Positions 1 to 6,324 are shown, numbered from the stretch's first letter. The stretch is 6,935 nucleotides of DNA from Pseudomonadota bacterium (GCA_003242645.1 QGVC01000193.1:1-6935), one strand, 5' to 3'. Translations and numbers: made by a program. The notes: generated by a model not told the origin, from the letters alone.

Positions 1-63
1 GTAAGTTGTGTTTAGGGACAAGCCGGGAACTGCACTCCCGTGAAAAGGAAGTTGAAAGGAGAG

Positions 64-762
64 CTAAGCCTCTTGCGTCGCTCTTGTTGCCTTGCTGTCC
101 AGCTTCTTGGCTGCCGAAGTCCGCACTACGCTCGCATCCGCCGGAATGCGGTATTTCTGCATAGTGCGGGTGAGCCACCAGGCATACAAGCCGCTCACGG
201 GCATGATGAACGCCACTTTGAACAAAATCCAGACGTTGACGCCATCCATCTCGTAGCCGAGAAAGTTGTAAATGGAATGGTCGTCGAAGCTCACGCGTAC
301 GATCTCATTCAAAATGGCCGTCATCACGAAGAAGCAGGCAAAGCTGAAGGTGAAGCGATCCCAGCCCTTCTTCGTGTAGTGAAAGGTGCTCTCGAAGACG
401 TACTGAAAGAAGTTCTTCCCAACCCACAAGCCGCCGAACAGGAACAAAGCGAACAGCAGGTTGAAGATCGTGACCTTGATCTGAACCCACATGGGGTTGC
501 CGGTCAGCAGGGTCAGGCAGCCGAACGCGATCGTGACGCCACTGGCAATGATTGGAAAAACCGGGAACCGCCGGAGGACAATTCGCATGGCAGCGATTGC
601 AATGCCAGTAGTGATGATCAATGCCCAGGTCCCGGCTTCGATCCCGTACATCGCGTTGACGATGAACATGGTCACCAGAGGCCCGAATTCGCTGAGGATA
701 TTGACAGTCTGCTCGGCGTTGAAAGGGTAAGTACGCCTCAACCAGCTCATCGTCTCGCTCAC
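64..762 (-). CDS. yciB: Septation protein A, YciB/IspZ family inner-membrane protein
   Basis: A 232-residue polytopic membrane protein of the YciB/IspZ (septation protein A) family. The family sits in the inner membrane and is linked to cell envelope integrity and division; its biochemical role is not settled. Seen here: hydrophobic segments at roughly 25-43, 45-63, 69-87, 94-114, 137-157 and 176-197. Family landmarks are GPLV at 27-30, NLLFALFLFGG at 101-111 and the GWDRFTFSFA stretch at 133-142 leading into LNE at 151-153. The tail from about 200 is polar and Lys/Arg-rich, making the protein longer than the E. coli homologue (about 180 residues). The start is GTG at 762, chosen for the AGAGGAGG just upstream; an in-frame ATG four codons later (750) is the alternative. 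It lies 31 bases after ftsY on the same strand, so it is probably co-transcribed. Family assignment is fairly sure, although the sequence is somewhat divergent. Confidence 0.88.
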   Translation of the reverse strand: MSETMSWLRRTYPFNAEQTVNILSEFGPLVTMFIVNAMYGIEAGTWALIITTGIAIAAMRIVLRRFPVFPIIASGVTIAFGCLTLLTGNPMWVQIKVTIFNLLFALFLFGGLWVGKNFFQYVFESTFHYTKKGWDRFTFSFACFFVMTAILNEIVRVSFDDHSIYNFLGYEMDGVNVWILFKVAFIMPVSGLYAWWLTRTMQKYRIPADASVVRTSAAKKLDSKATRATQEA

Positions 763-765
763 TTG

Positions 766-773
766 CCTCCTCT
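766..773 (-). promoter_or_regulatory. Ribosome binding site of yciB
   Basis: On the minus strand this reads AGAGGAGG, three bases before the GTG start at 762. The spacing is short for GTG but would be 15 bases for the in-frame ATG at 750, which is too long. The site therefore favours the GTG start. Confidence 0.6.
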
Positions 774-793
774 GCTGTTGAAGGCTGCTTGTT

Positions 794-1990
794 CTAATCT
801 AGAGCAATTGCACGTGCGAACTCCCCGGCGTCAAACGACTGAAGGTCGTCGACCCCCTCCCCCACACCGACTGCGTGCACCGGGAGCCCGTACTTGGCTG
901 CAATTGCAACGAGAATTCCGCCCTTCGCCGTGCCGTCGAGCTTCGTCATAACCAGACCACTGACGTCGGCTTGTTTTCTAAACACCTCGACCTGATCCAA
1001 GGCGTTCTGCCCCGTGGTGGCGTCGAGGACGAGCAACGAATCATGGGGAGCGGATGTATCGATCTTACGTAAAACTCGTATGATCTTCGCAAGCTCGTCC
1101 ATGAGAGCCTGCTTGTTCTGCAGCCTTCCGGCTGTGTCGATGAGTACGACGTCATAGCCCTCCTTGCGAGCCTGCATGTAGGCGTCGTAAGCGAGGCCGG
1201 CCGCGTCAGCGCCGACATCACGGGCCACCACGGTCGCGCCCGTCCGCTCTCCCCACACTTTAAGCTGGTCGATCGCCGCTGCACGGAACGTGTCGCCGGC
1301 GACCAGCATCACCTTCTTGCCCGCCCTGACGTATTTGGCAGCCAGCTTACCAATGGTCGTGGTCTTGCCGGTGCCATTCACCCCTACGGTCAAGATGACA
1401 TGGGGCTTGGCGTTGGGATCGATCTCGAGTGGCTTGGCGACGGGCGCGAGGATCTTCTCGATTTCCGCGGCCAGCACCGCCCGCACTTCCTCCGGCGAAA
1501 TGCCCTTGTCATAGCGCCCCTTGCGCAGCGCATCCGTGATACGCGCCGCGGTGTCGAGCCCGAGGTCCGCCTGGATGAGTAGATCCTCAAGTTCATCCAA
1601 CGTGCTCTCGTCGAGCTTGCGCTTGGCGAAGACGCTTGTGATACCCTCGGAAAGCTTGCTGGACGTCTTCGTCAGGCCCGCCTTAAGGCGCTGGAACCAG
1701 CTTGTCTTCGGCCGCGGTTCTTCTTCCGGCTGAGCCGCTCCTGGTTCGGTTACGGCCTCTGATCGCCGAGCAGCCTCGTGCATCTGCTCGGGTTGGGGTT
1801 CCACGCTCACTTCAGCTGGTGCAGGCTCAGCCGCCGCCTCCGCCTGCTTACCCTCGGCCGGCTGGAGCGGCTCATCGCTGGTTGGCGCAGCGGCTTCTTC
1901 CTGCCGGCTTTCGAGCTCCTGCTCGGCCGGCTTCTCGCCGCGGCCGAACAAGCGATCGAAGAGCCCCCCTTTTCTCGGCTTGACGCTCAC
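794..1990 (-). CDS. ftsY: Signal recognition particle receptor FtsY
   Basis: SRP receptor GTPase (398 residues). With Ffh-4.5S RNA it docks ribosomes making membrane proteins onto the translocon at the inner membrane. An acidic, Glu/Ala/Pro-rich A domain (about 1-95) is followed by an amphipathic stretch near 97-113 (FQRLKAGLTK) that in the family contacts lipid. The N domain runs about 115-185 and the GTPase G domain about 195-398. G-domain motifs: P-loop GVNGTGKTT at 203-211, DTFRAAA at 233-239, DTAGR at 285-289, TKLDG at 349-353 and GVGE at 375-378, with the usual DDLQSFDAGEFARA ending. All GTPase motifs are intact. The GTG start at 1990 has a strong GGGGAGGT six bases upstream. Its first bases overlap the mtaB stop (GTGA, 4 bases), which suggests translational coupling. 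yciB follows 31 bases downstream. Confidence 0.97.
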   Translation of the reverse strand: MSVKPRKGGLFDRLFGRGEKPAEQELESRQEEAAAPTSDEPLQPAEGKQAEAAAEPAPAEVSVEPQPEQMHEAARRSEAVTEPGAAQPEEEPRPKTSWFQRLKAGLTKTSSKLSEGITSVFAKRKLDESTLDELEDLLIQADLGLDTAARITDALRKGRYDKGISPEEVRAVLAAEIEKILAPVAKPLEIDPNAKPHVILTVGVNGTGKTTTIGKLAAKYVRAGKKVMLVAGDTFRAAAIDQLKVWGERTGATVVARDVGADAAGLAYDAYMQARKEGYDVVLIDTAGRLQNKQALMDELAKIIRVLRKIDTSAPHDSLLVLDATTGQNALDQVEVFRKQADVSGLVMTKLDGTAKGGILVAIAAKYGLPVHAVGVGEGVDDLQSFDAGEFARAIALD

Positions 1991-3243
1991 GCCACCACCT
2001 CCCCGGCAAGTCGTTGACCATCGTGCCCCTCGACTCGCGCCCGCACGATGGTGCCTACAGGAGTCTCAGTGGAAAGTTGAATCTCGGTGAATTGGGCCGT
2101 ACGGCCGGCCTTGGGCCGTTCCGTCAGGACATCCACCAACGCACCCCGCTGCCCATCGAGATAGCGGACGAGCATCTTGCTGCCGAGGCTACGCAGCCGC
2201 GCGGCCCGCTCCTTCACCTCGGAACGGCTGACTTGCGGCATGCGCGCAGCAGGCGTGCCCTTCCGCGGCGAGAACGGGAACACGTGCAGGTAGGTGAGCC
2301 CGCACTCCTCAACGAGATGAAGCGTGTTCTGGAAGTGCTCTTCCGTTTCGGTCGGAAAGCCGGCGATCAGGTCGGCGCCAAAGACGATGTCCGGCCTCAG
2401 CCGCCGCACCGTTTCGCAGAAGCGGATCGCATCCGCCCGCGAATGGCGGCGCTTCATTCGCTTCAGGATCAGATCGTCGCCGGCCTGAAGCGAGAGGTGG
2501 AGGTGCGGCATCAGCCGCGGCTCCTCGGCGATGGCATCCAGAAGATGTTTGTCGGCCTCGACCTGATCGATCGAGGACAAGCGCAGCCGGTCGAGCTCCG
2601 GCACGTGGCGGAGGATTTGCCTGACGAGGCGCCCTAGAGACATGGGGCCAGGCAAGTCGTTGCCGTAAGCGGTGATGTCGACCCCGGTCAGCACCACCTC
2701 ACGGTAGCCAGCCTCGACGAGACGGCGGACCTGCGCCACCACCTCCCCTGCCGGCACCGACCGTGAGGGGCCGCGGCCGTAAGGGATGATGCAAAACGTG
2801 CAGCGGTGATCGCAGCCGTTCTGCACCTGTACGTAGGCCCGTGCCCGCGTCCCGAACCCCGCGATCAGGTGCGAAGCCGTTTCCCGCACGCTCATGATGT
2901 CGTTGACCTGGACGCGCTCGCTCCCCTCGACGCTCAGGCCCTGGAATGTCTCGCGCTTGACCTTCTCAGCGTTGCCGATGACGTAATCGGCTTCCGGCAT
3001 GCGGGCGAACAGGTCCGGCTCGATCTGGGCGGCGCAACCGGTCACGATGATCTTGGCATCGGGGTGCTCCCGGCGCGCCTTTCGGATGGCCTGCTGCGAC
3101 TGGCGCACCGCTTCCGCCGTCACGGCACACGTATTGATGATGACCGCATCCCGGAGCCCGGCGTCTGACGCGTGCTGGCGCATCAGCTCGGACTCATAGG
3201 CATTCAACCGGCAGCCCAAGGTTATGATGGTCGGTTCGGACAT
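1987..3243 (-). CDS. mtaB: tRNA t6A37 methylthiotransferase MtaB (radical SAM)
   Basis: MiaB-like radical SAM methylthiotransferase of the MtaB type. It converts t6A to ms2t6A at position 37 of tRNAs reading ANN codons, in the cytoplasm. The N-terminal UPF0004 domain (about 1-100) carries the three cysteines for the auxiliary 4Fe-4S cluster: C11 in LGCRLNAYES, C39 in NTCAVT and C70 in TGCAAQ. The radical SAM domain (about 130-350) carries CDHRCTFC with C144, C148 and C151, followed by IIPYGRGPSRS. A TRAM-like RNA-binding end covers about 355-418. The length (418) is typical. The GCRLNAYESE opening points to MtaB rather than MiaB or RimO. The start is ATG at 3243, fixed by the family N-terminus, although no clear Shine-Dalgarno is visible. 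The stop overlaps ftsY by 4 bases, and dapF ends 136 bases upstream on the same strand. Confidence 0.95.
   Translation of the reverse strand: MSEPTIITLGCRLNAYESELMRQHASDAGLRDAVIINTCAVTAEAVRQSQQAIRKARREHPDAKIIVTGCAAQIEPDLFARMPEADYVIGNAEKVKRETFQGLSVEGSERVQVNDIMSVRETASHLIAGFGTRARAYVQVQNGCDHRCTFCIIPYGRGPSRSVPAGEVVAQVRRLVEAGYREVVLTGVDITAYGNDLPGPMSLGRLVRQILRHVPELDRLRLSSIDQVEADKHLLDAIAEEPRLMPHLHLSLQAGDDLILKRMKRRHSRADAIRFCETVRRLRPDIVFGADLIAGFPTETEEHFQNTLHLVEECGLTYLHVFPFSPRKGTPAARMPQVSRSEVKERAARLRSLGSKMLVRYLDGQRGALVDVLTERPKAGRTAQFTEIQLSTETPVGTIVRARVEGHDGQRLAGEVVA
1997..2004 (-). promoter_or_regulatory. Ribosome binding site of ftsY inside the mtaB 3' end
   Basis: On the minus strand this reads GGGGAGGT, six bases before the ftsY GTG start. 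It lies within the last codons of mtaB and supports the GTG start and the 4-base GTGA overlap. Confidence 0.7.
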
Positions 3244-3321
3244 CGAGAATCTGACGGCAGGCCGTGAAATCGGTTGATTGCCTTTGCTCCGGAAGGGGTT
3301 TGGCCGCTTTCGCGACCGGCG

Positions 3322-3357
3322 GGACTTACCAGTCCTGATTTAAGGCGCGACCAGGAC
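3322..3357 (-). repeat. Overlapping short inverted repeats in the dapF-mtaB gap
   Basis: The 136-base stretch between dapF and mtaB (3244-3379) has no gene. In the minus-strand transcript it contains GTCCTG (3357-3352), CAGGACT (3337-3331 region) and AGTCC (3326-3322). The middle arm can pair with either neighbour: GTCCTG:CAGGAC with a 14-base loop, or GGACT:AGTCC with a 4-base loop. The two pairings exclude each other. The stems are short and no U-run follows, so a regulatory role is only a possibility. Confidence 0.3.
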
Positions 3358-3379
3358 ATTGGAAAGTCGTATCCGGCAT

Positions 3380-4249
3380 TCAGGCCGGCGATCTTGAAAG
3401 CGCATCCCAATCAAGCGTCCCCTCATGCTCGAGCTCGACCGGGCCACGCATTAGGATCCGGTTGGCCTCTGTCCATTCAATGTGGAGCATGCCGCCCGGC
3501 AGCGTCACCGTGACGATTCGACCGGTTCGGCCAGTGCGGGCTGCTAACACGGCCGCCGCACACGCGGCAGACCCGCACGCCCGGGTCAAACCGGCGCCGC
3601 GTTCCCACGTCCGCAACTTCAGCGCCGATGGCGATGTGACCTGGGCAAGTGAAATGTTGGCCCGCTCGGGAAAGATCGGATGCGCTTCGAGCTGCGGCCC
3701 CAGCCGGGCCAGATCGTAGGCGTCCACATCCTCGACCCAGAACACCGCATGTGGGTTGCCGACGTTAACGACCGACGGCCACTGCAGCTTTGGCTGGCCG
3801 CCGAATTCGAGCTTCAGCTCGATCCGGCGCGTGTCCTCGAACGGCTCGGAAAGCGGGATCTCATCCCAACGGAACCGGGGCTCCCCCATGTCGACAGTAA
3901 TCCGATCGATGCTCTCGACATGGACGTCGAGGAGACCACCAGCCGTCTCGAACCGCAGCTGGTTTCGCCCCGTCTGCTGTGCCACCGCCCAGCCGATGCA
4001 CCTCGTGCCGTTCCCGCACGCCTGCGCAAGAGAGCCGTCTCGGTTGTAAATGCGGACGAAAGCATCCGTATCCTGCGACCGCGGATCGTGCAGAACCATG
4101 AGCTGGTCAAAGTAGGAATCCGGCCGCGCTGCAATTGCGCGAGCTTCATCCGCCGAAAGCACTCGCGCGCTTCCCCGCAGGTCGATGATCACGATCTCGT
4201 TTCCGAGACCGTTCATTTTGAGGAAGGGGATGGCGTCGCGACTGGTCAT
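3380..4249 (-). CDS. dapF: Diaminopimelate epimerase DapF
   Basis: Cofactor-independent epimerase converting LL- to meso-diaminopimelate, the last shared step to lysine and to the peptidoglycan cross-linking residue; cytoplasmic. The 289-residue protein shows two DapF half-domains. The catalytic cysteine pair is C78 in ACGNGTRC and C225 in [12 protein letters not shown], matching the two-cysteine mechanism of the family. Other landmarks are KMNGLGNE at 11-18, FETAGG at 100-105, VNVGNPHAV at 161-169 and ERANI at 195-199. KMNGLGNE replaces the KMHGLGND of enteric enzymes, as is common in alphaproteobacteria. The ATG start at 4249 fits the family; a GGAG lies only two bases upstream, which is tight. 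It is the first gene of the minus-strand cluster and diverges from the methyltransferase gene across 53 bases. All key residues are present. Confidence 0.97.
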   Translation of the reverse strand: MTSRDAIPFLKMNGLGNEIVIIDLRGSARVLSADEARAIAARPDSYFDQLMVLHDPRSQDTDAFVRIYNRDGSLAQACGNGTRCIGWAVAQQTGRNQLRFETAGGLLDVHVESIDRITVDMGEPRFRWDEIPLSEPFEDTRRIELKLEFGGQPKLQWPSVVNVGNPHAVFWVEDVDAYDLARLGPQLEAHPIFPERANISLAQVTSPSALKLRTWERGAGLTRACGSAACAAAVLAARTGRTGRIVTVTLPGGMLHIEWTEANRILMRGPVELEHEGTLDWDALSRSPA

Positions 4250-4302
4250 GGCTCCATATATGACGCGCGGATCGCCGAATACAATTGATCAGAGGATCAA
4301 AT
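4250..4302. promoter_or_regulatory. Divergent promoter region, dapF / methyltransferase
   Basis: These 53 bases separate the two divergent gene groups and must hold or border promoters for one or both. On the plus strand TACAAT at 4280-4285 matches TATAAT at 5 of 6 positions and could be the -10 of the methyltransferase gene, although no good -35 sits at the right distance. On the minus strand TATATG (4260-4255) with TTGTAT 18 bases further upstream is a weaker option for dapF; it would give an almost leaderless message. Both are by-eye predictions. Confidence 0.4.
4285..4300. repeat. Inverted repeat TTGATC-AGAG-GATCAA
   Basis: A perfect 6-base inverted repeat with a 4-base spacer, ending two bases before the methyltransferase ATG. 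It overlaps the last base of the -10-like TACAAT and contains the Shine-Dalgarno AGAGGA (4291-4296). It could be an operator across the transcription start or, if transcription begins further upstream, an RNA hairpin covering the ribosome binding site. Confidence 0.5.
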
Positions 4303-4878
4303 ATGCCAGCGCCGGTCGCGGAACGGCGTGATCTTCAAGCTCCGTCCTCTTGGGTGCGGCGGTTTCTCTCCGGCATTCCCAAGAGTGGGCGGGTGCTCGA
4401 CGTCGCCTGTGGGAGCGGTCGCCATCTCCGGCTGGCGCTTAAGCTTGGCTACGACGTCGTTGGTGTCGATCGCGACCTTTCAGGGGTAAGCGATCTGCAA
4501 GGGACGCCCGGGGTCGAGCTGGTTGAGGCTGATCTCGAGGACGGACGCCCTTTTCCGTTTCGCGACCAGAGTTTCTCCGGAGTGATCGTCACGAAATATC
4601 TCTGGCGGCCGATCTTGCCGGACATCGTGGGCTGCGTGGCGCGCGACGGCTTACTGATTTACGAAACATTCGCGGTCGGGAACGAGCGCTACGGCCGGCC
4701 GAGCAACCCTGATTTTTTGCTGAGGCCCGGCGAGCTGATCGACGCCGTGCGGGGACGTCTGGTGCCGATCGCTTTCGAGCACGTAACGCTGAGCAACCCT
4801 CAGCGTATCGTCCAGCGCATCGCGGCCGTAGGACCAAATCATCCCTGGCTGCGAGATCCGCCCAAGGTCCGCGAGTGA
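4303..4878 (+). CDS. Class I SAM-dependent methyltransferase, substrate unknown
   Basis: A 191-residue Rossmann-fold methyltransferase. Motif I is VLDVACGSG at 31-39, and the acidic residue expected to bind the SAM ribose is D56 in GVDRD. DLED at 77-80 is the likely adenine-binding region, and FSGVIVTKYLWRP (91-103) lies around motif IV. A distinctive block follows: YETFAVGNERYGRPSN (120-135) then FLLRPGEL (138-145). I recall this block from a conserved but uncharacterised proteobacterial methyltransferase group; its substrate is not known to me. There is no signal peptide or membrane segment, so it is probably cytoplasmic. The ATG at 4303 is chosen because AGAGGA lies six bases upstream; an in-frame TTG at 4285 would add six residues but has no ribosome site and falls inside the inverted repeat. 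It is divergent from dapF and 78 bases ahead of the PQQ dehydrogenase on the same strand. Confidence 0.88.
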   Translation: MPAPVAERRDLQAPSSWVRRFLSGIPKSGRVLDVACGSGRHLRLALKLGYDVVGVDRDLSGVSDLQGTPGVELVEADLEDGRPFPFRDQSFSGVIVTKYLWRPILPDIVGCVARDGLLIYETFAVGNERYGRPSNPDFLLRPGELIDAVRGRLVPIAFEHVTLSNPQRIVQRIAAVGPNHPWLRDPPKVRE

Positions 4879-4937
4879 TGCTCTACTTTGACTCTGACCA
4901 TGGCGGTTCGGCGCAGCAGCGCGTTTCCTTTCCAAGA

Positions 4938-4955
4938 TCACCTGTAAGGAGGTGA
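4938..4955 (+). promoter_or_regulatory. Full-length Shine-Dalgarno with upstream self-complement
   Basis: TAAGGAGGTGA at 4945-4955 is complementary along 11 bases to the usual bacterial 16S rRNA tail and ends one base before the ATG at 4957. Just upstream, TCACCT (4938-4943) is the exact reverse complement of AGGTGA (4950-4955), with a 6-base loop. A hairpin could therefore hide part of the site. The gap at 4879-4956 holds no other convincing signal; TTGACT at 4888-4893 has no matching -10. Confidence 0.65.
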
Positions 4956-4956
4956 C

Positions 4957-6084
4957 ATGCGTCCGCTGCTCTCAATCATCGCATCCCTGACGTTCGCTGC
5001 GACCGCCTGGGCTGTGCAGACCGATGCCCCGCGGGCACCGCGCAGCGACATCGTGGTTGAAACGGTGGCAGAAGGGCTAGTCCACCCGTGGGCCATCGCC
5101 TTCCTTCCGGATGGCCGGATGCTGGTGACGGAGCGCCCCGGGCGCATGCGCATTGTCACCGTGGAGGGCCAAGTCAGTGCTCCGATCGAAGGCGTGCCCA
5201 AGGTGTTCGCGCAGGGTCAGGGCGGTCTGCTCGATGTCGTCCTTGCCCCCGAATTTCAGTCGTCCGGCACAATCTATTTCTCGTACTCCGAGCCGCGTGA
5301 GGATGGCGGCAATGGCACCGCTGTCGCCCGTGCCCGCCTCGTCGAGGAGGATGGCCGAGCCAGGCTAGAAGACGTTCAGGTCATCTTTCGTCAGCTGCCT
5401 TCCTATCCGGCAAACGTCCACTTCGGCTCCCGAATTGTGGTTGCGCCGGACGGCAAACTCTTCATCACCCTCGGCGAACGCTTCCAGATGCAATATGCGC
5501 AAGACCTCTCCCGCCACTGGGGCAAGGTCGTGCGCATCAATCCGGACGGCTCGGTGCCAGAGGATAATCCGTTCGTTGGACGCGAGGACGCACGGCCGGA
5601 GATCTGGTCATATGGCCATCGGAACCCCCAAGCCGCGGGGCTTCATCCTGAAACCGGCGAGCTTTGGATCGTCGATCATGGCCCGCGTGGCGGGGACGAG
5701 ATCAACGTTGTCCGGAAAGGACTGAACTATGGCTGGCCCGTCATCAACTACGGACGACACTACTCGGGGCAGGACATCCCTGAGAGGCGGGAGGGGATGG
5801 AGCAGCCGCTCTATTACTGGGACCCTTCGATCGCGCCATCCGGCATGACTTTCTATACCGCGGATCGCGCTCCGCAGTGGCGCGGCAATCTTTTCGTTGG
5901 CGCGCTTGCAGGTCGCCACCTTGCCCGATTGGTCCTCGACGGAGAGGAGGTGACCGCCGAGGAGCAGCTCCTCACAGACCTAGGCGAGCGCATCCGCGAT
6001 GTGAGGCAGGGTCCTGACGGCGCCATTTACGTTGCGACCGACAGCCCAAAAGGCAGGATCATCCGCGTCACCCCGCGCAATTGA
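4957..6084 (+). CDS. PQQ-dependent aldose sugar dehydrogenase, YliI/Asd-like (secreted)
   Basis: Member of the glucose/sorbosone dehydrogenase (GSDH) beta-propeller family, close in layout and length (375 residues) to E. coli YliI/Asd. That enzyme is a periplasmic PQQ enzyme that oxidises aldose sugars to lactones. A signal peptide is visible at 1-19 with an AWA cleavage site. Family motifs: LVHPWAIAFLPDGR at 41-54, TERPGR at 58-63, GQGGLLDV at 87-94, HFGSRI at 155-160 (the His aligns by position with the catalytic base of soluble glucose dehydrogenase), LGE at 172-174, DNPF at 203-206, WSYGHRNPQ at 217-225, DHGPRGGDEIN at 240-250, NYGWP at 257-261, and GERIRDVRQGPDG at 343-355. All propeller landmarks are present and the reading frame is intact. 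No PQQ synthesis genes lie in the window. The start is fixed by an exceptionally strong Shine-Dalgarno. Substrate specificity cannot be read from the sequence. Confidence 0.93.
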   Translation: MRPLLSIIASLTFAATAWAVQTDAPRAPRSDIVVETVAEGLVHPWAIAFLPDGRMLVTERPGRMRIVTVEGQVSAPIEGVPKVFAQGQGGLLDVVLAPEFQSSGTIYFSYSEPREDGGNGTAVARARLVEEDGRARLEDVQVIFRQLPSYPANVHFGSRIVVAPDGKLFITLGERFQMQYAQDLSRHWGKVVRINPDGSVPEDNPFVGREDARPEIWSYGHRNPQAAGLHPETGELWIVDHGPRGGDEINVVRKGLNYGWPVINYGRHYSGQDIPERREGMEQPLYYWDPSIAPSGMTFYTADRAPQWRGNLFVGALAGRHLARLVLDGEEVTAEEQLLTDLGERIRDVRQGPDGAIYVATDSPKGRIIRVTPRN

Positions 6085-6105
6085 GGGGCTGGGCTCAGGC
6101 GCCCC
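6085..6105 (+). terminator. Weak hairpin after the PQQ dehydrogenase stop
   Basis: Immediately after the stop codon GGGGC (6085-6089) can pair with GCCCC (6101-6105) across an 11-base loop. A second small hairpin, AAACG-TTCAG-CGTTT, follows at 6108-6122. Neither is followed by a T-run, so this is at best a non-canonical terminator. Confidence 0.22.
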
Positions 6106-6114
6106 GGAAACGTT

Positions 6115-6131
6115 CAGCGTTTGACAGCGTT
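6115..6131 (+). repeat. Direct repeat CAGCGTT, 10-base period
   Basis: CAGCGTT occurs at 6115-6121 and again at 6125-6131, one helical turn apart. The copies flank and overlap the TTGACA hexamer at 6121-6126, a position typical of a regulator binding site. Confidence 0.4.
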
Positions 6132-6149
6132 AGGTCATCGCCATATGGT
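6121..6149 (+). promoter_or_regulatory. Predicted sigma70-type promoter for the GST gene
   Basis: TTGACA (6121-6126) is a perfect -35, followed after 17 bases by TATGGT (6144-6149), 4 of 6 matches to the -10 consensus. Transcription would start near 6156, leaving a leader of about 170 bases before the GST start at 6325. The rest of the 240-base gap (6085-6324) holds short repeats but no credible gene. Confidence 0.5.
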
Positions 6150-6159
6150 CCGCTGACTT

Positions 6160-6178
6160 TCTCGATTGGCTCTCGATT
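6160..6178 (+). repeat. Direct repeat TCTCGATT, 11-base period
   Basis: TCTCGATT occurs at 6160-6167 and 6171-6178, separated by GGC. It lies just downstream of the predicted transcription start of the GST gene. The 11-base period resembles tandem sites for OmpR/PhoB-type regulators, but a chance origin is possible. Confidence 0.35.
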
Positions 6179-6324
6179 TCCCGAGCCGCCACCCTGTCCA
6201 GGCGCGTGAGCCGGCAGAGTGGTCAACGCCCGCCAGCGAGTTTCGCCCGCGGGCGCGTTTGCGTTTGGGACATCGAAAGCCATGGTCAGCGGGCGGCACG
6301 GCCGAACCTGGAAGGTGGAGCGAG

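Noticed and set aside
24..40. Hairpin CGGGA-loop-TCCCG downstream of yciB
   Set aside because: A 5-base stem with a 7-base loop and no U-run on the minus strand; not enough to call a terminator.
40..951. Long plus-strand open frame (303 codons) covering yciB
   Set aside because: It lies antisense to a clear membrane-protein gene, its composition is that of an opposite-strand shadow, and it shows no recognisable domain.
2014..2637. Plus-strand open frame of 207 codons inside mtaB
   Set aside because: Antisense to the radical SAM domain of mtaB; a high-GC shadow without recognisable motifs.
3222..3410. Small minus-strand frame (62 codons) filling the dapF-mtaB gap
   Set aside because: It overlaps both neighbours in another frame, has no recognisable motif and no ribosome site that I could see.
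3680..4288. Plus-strand open frame of 202 codons over dapF
   Set aside because: Antisense to dapF, runs across the divergent promoter region, and has no family features.
4285..4302. Upstream TTG start adding six residues to the methyltransferase
   Set aside because: No ribosome site precedes it, while AGAGGA is well placed for the ATG at 4303.
4888..4916. TTGACT as a promoter -35 for the PQQ dehydrogenase
   Set aside because: No -10-like hexamer occurs 16-18 bases downstream; the gene may be read from the methyltransferase promoter.
6095..6283. Minus-strand frame of 62 codons in the GST upstream region
   Set aside because: Low-complexity GC-rich translation, no recognisable motif, and it runs against the predicted GST promoter.
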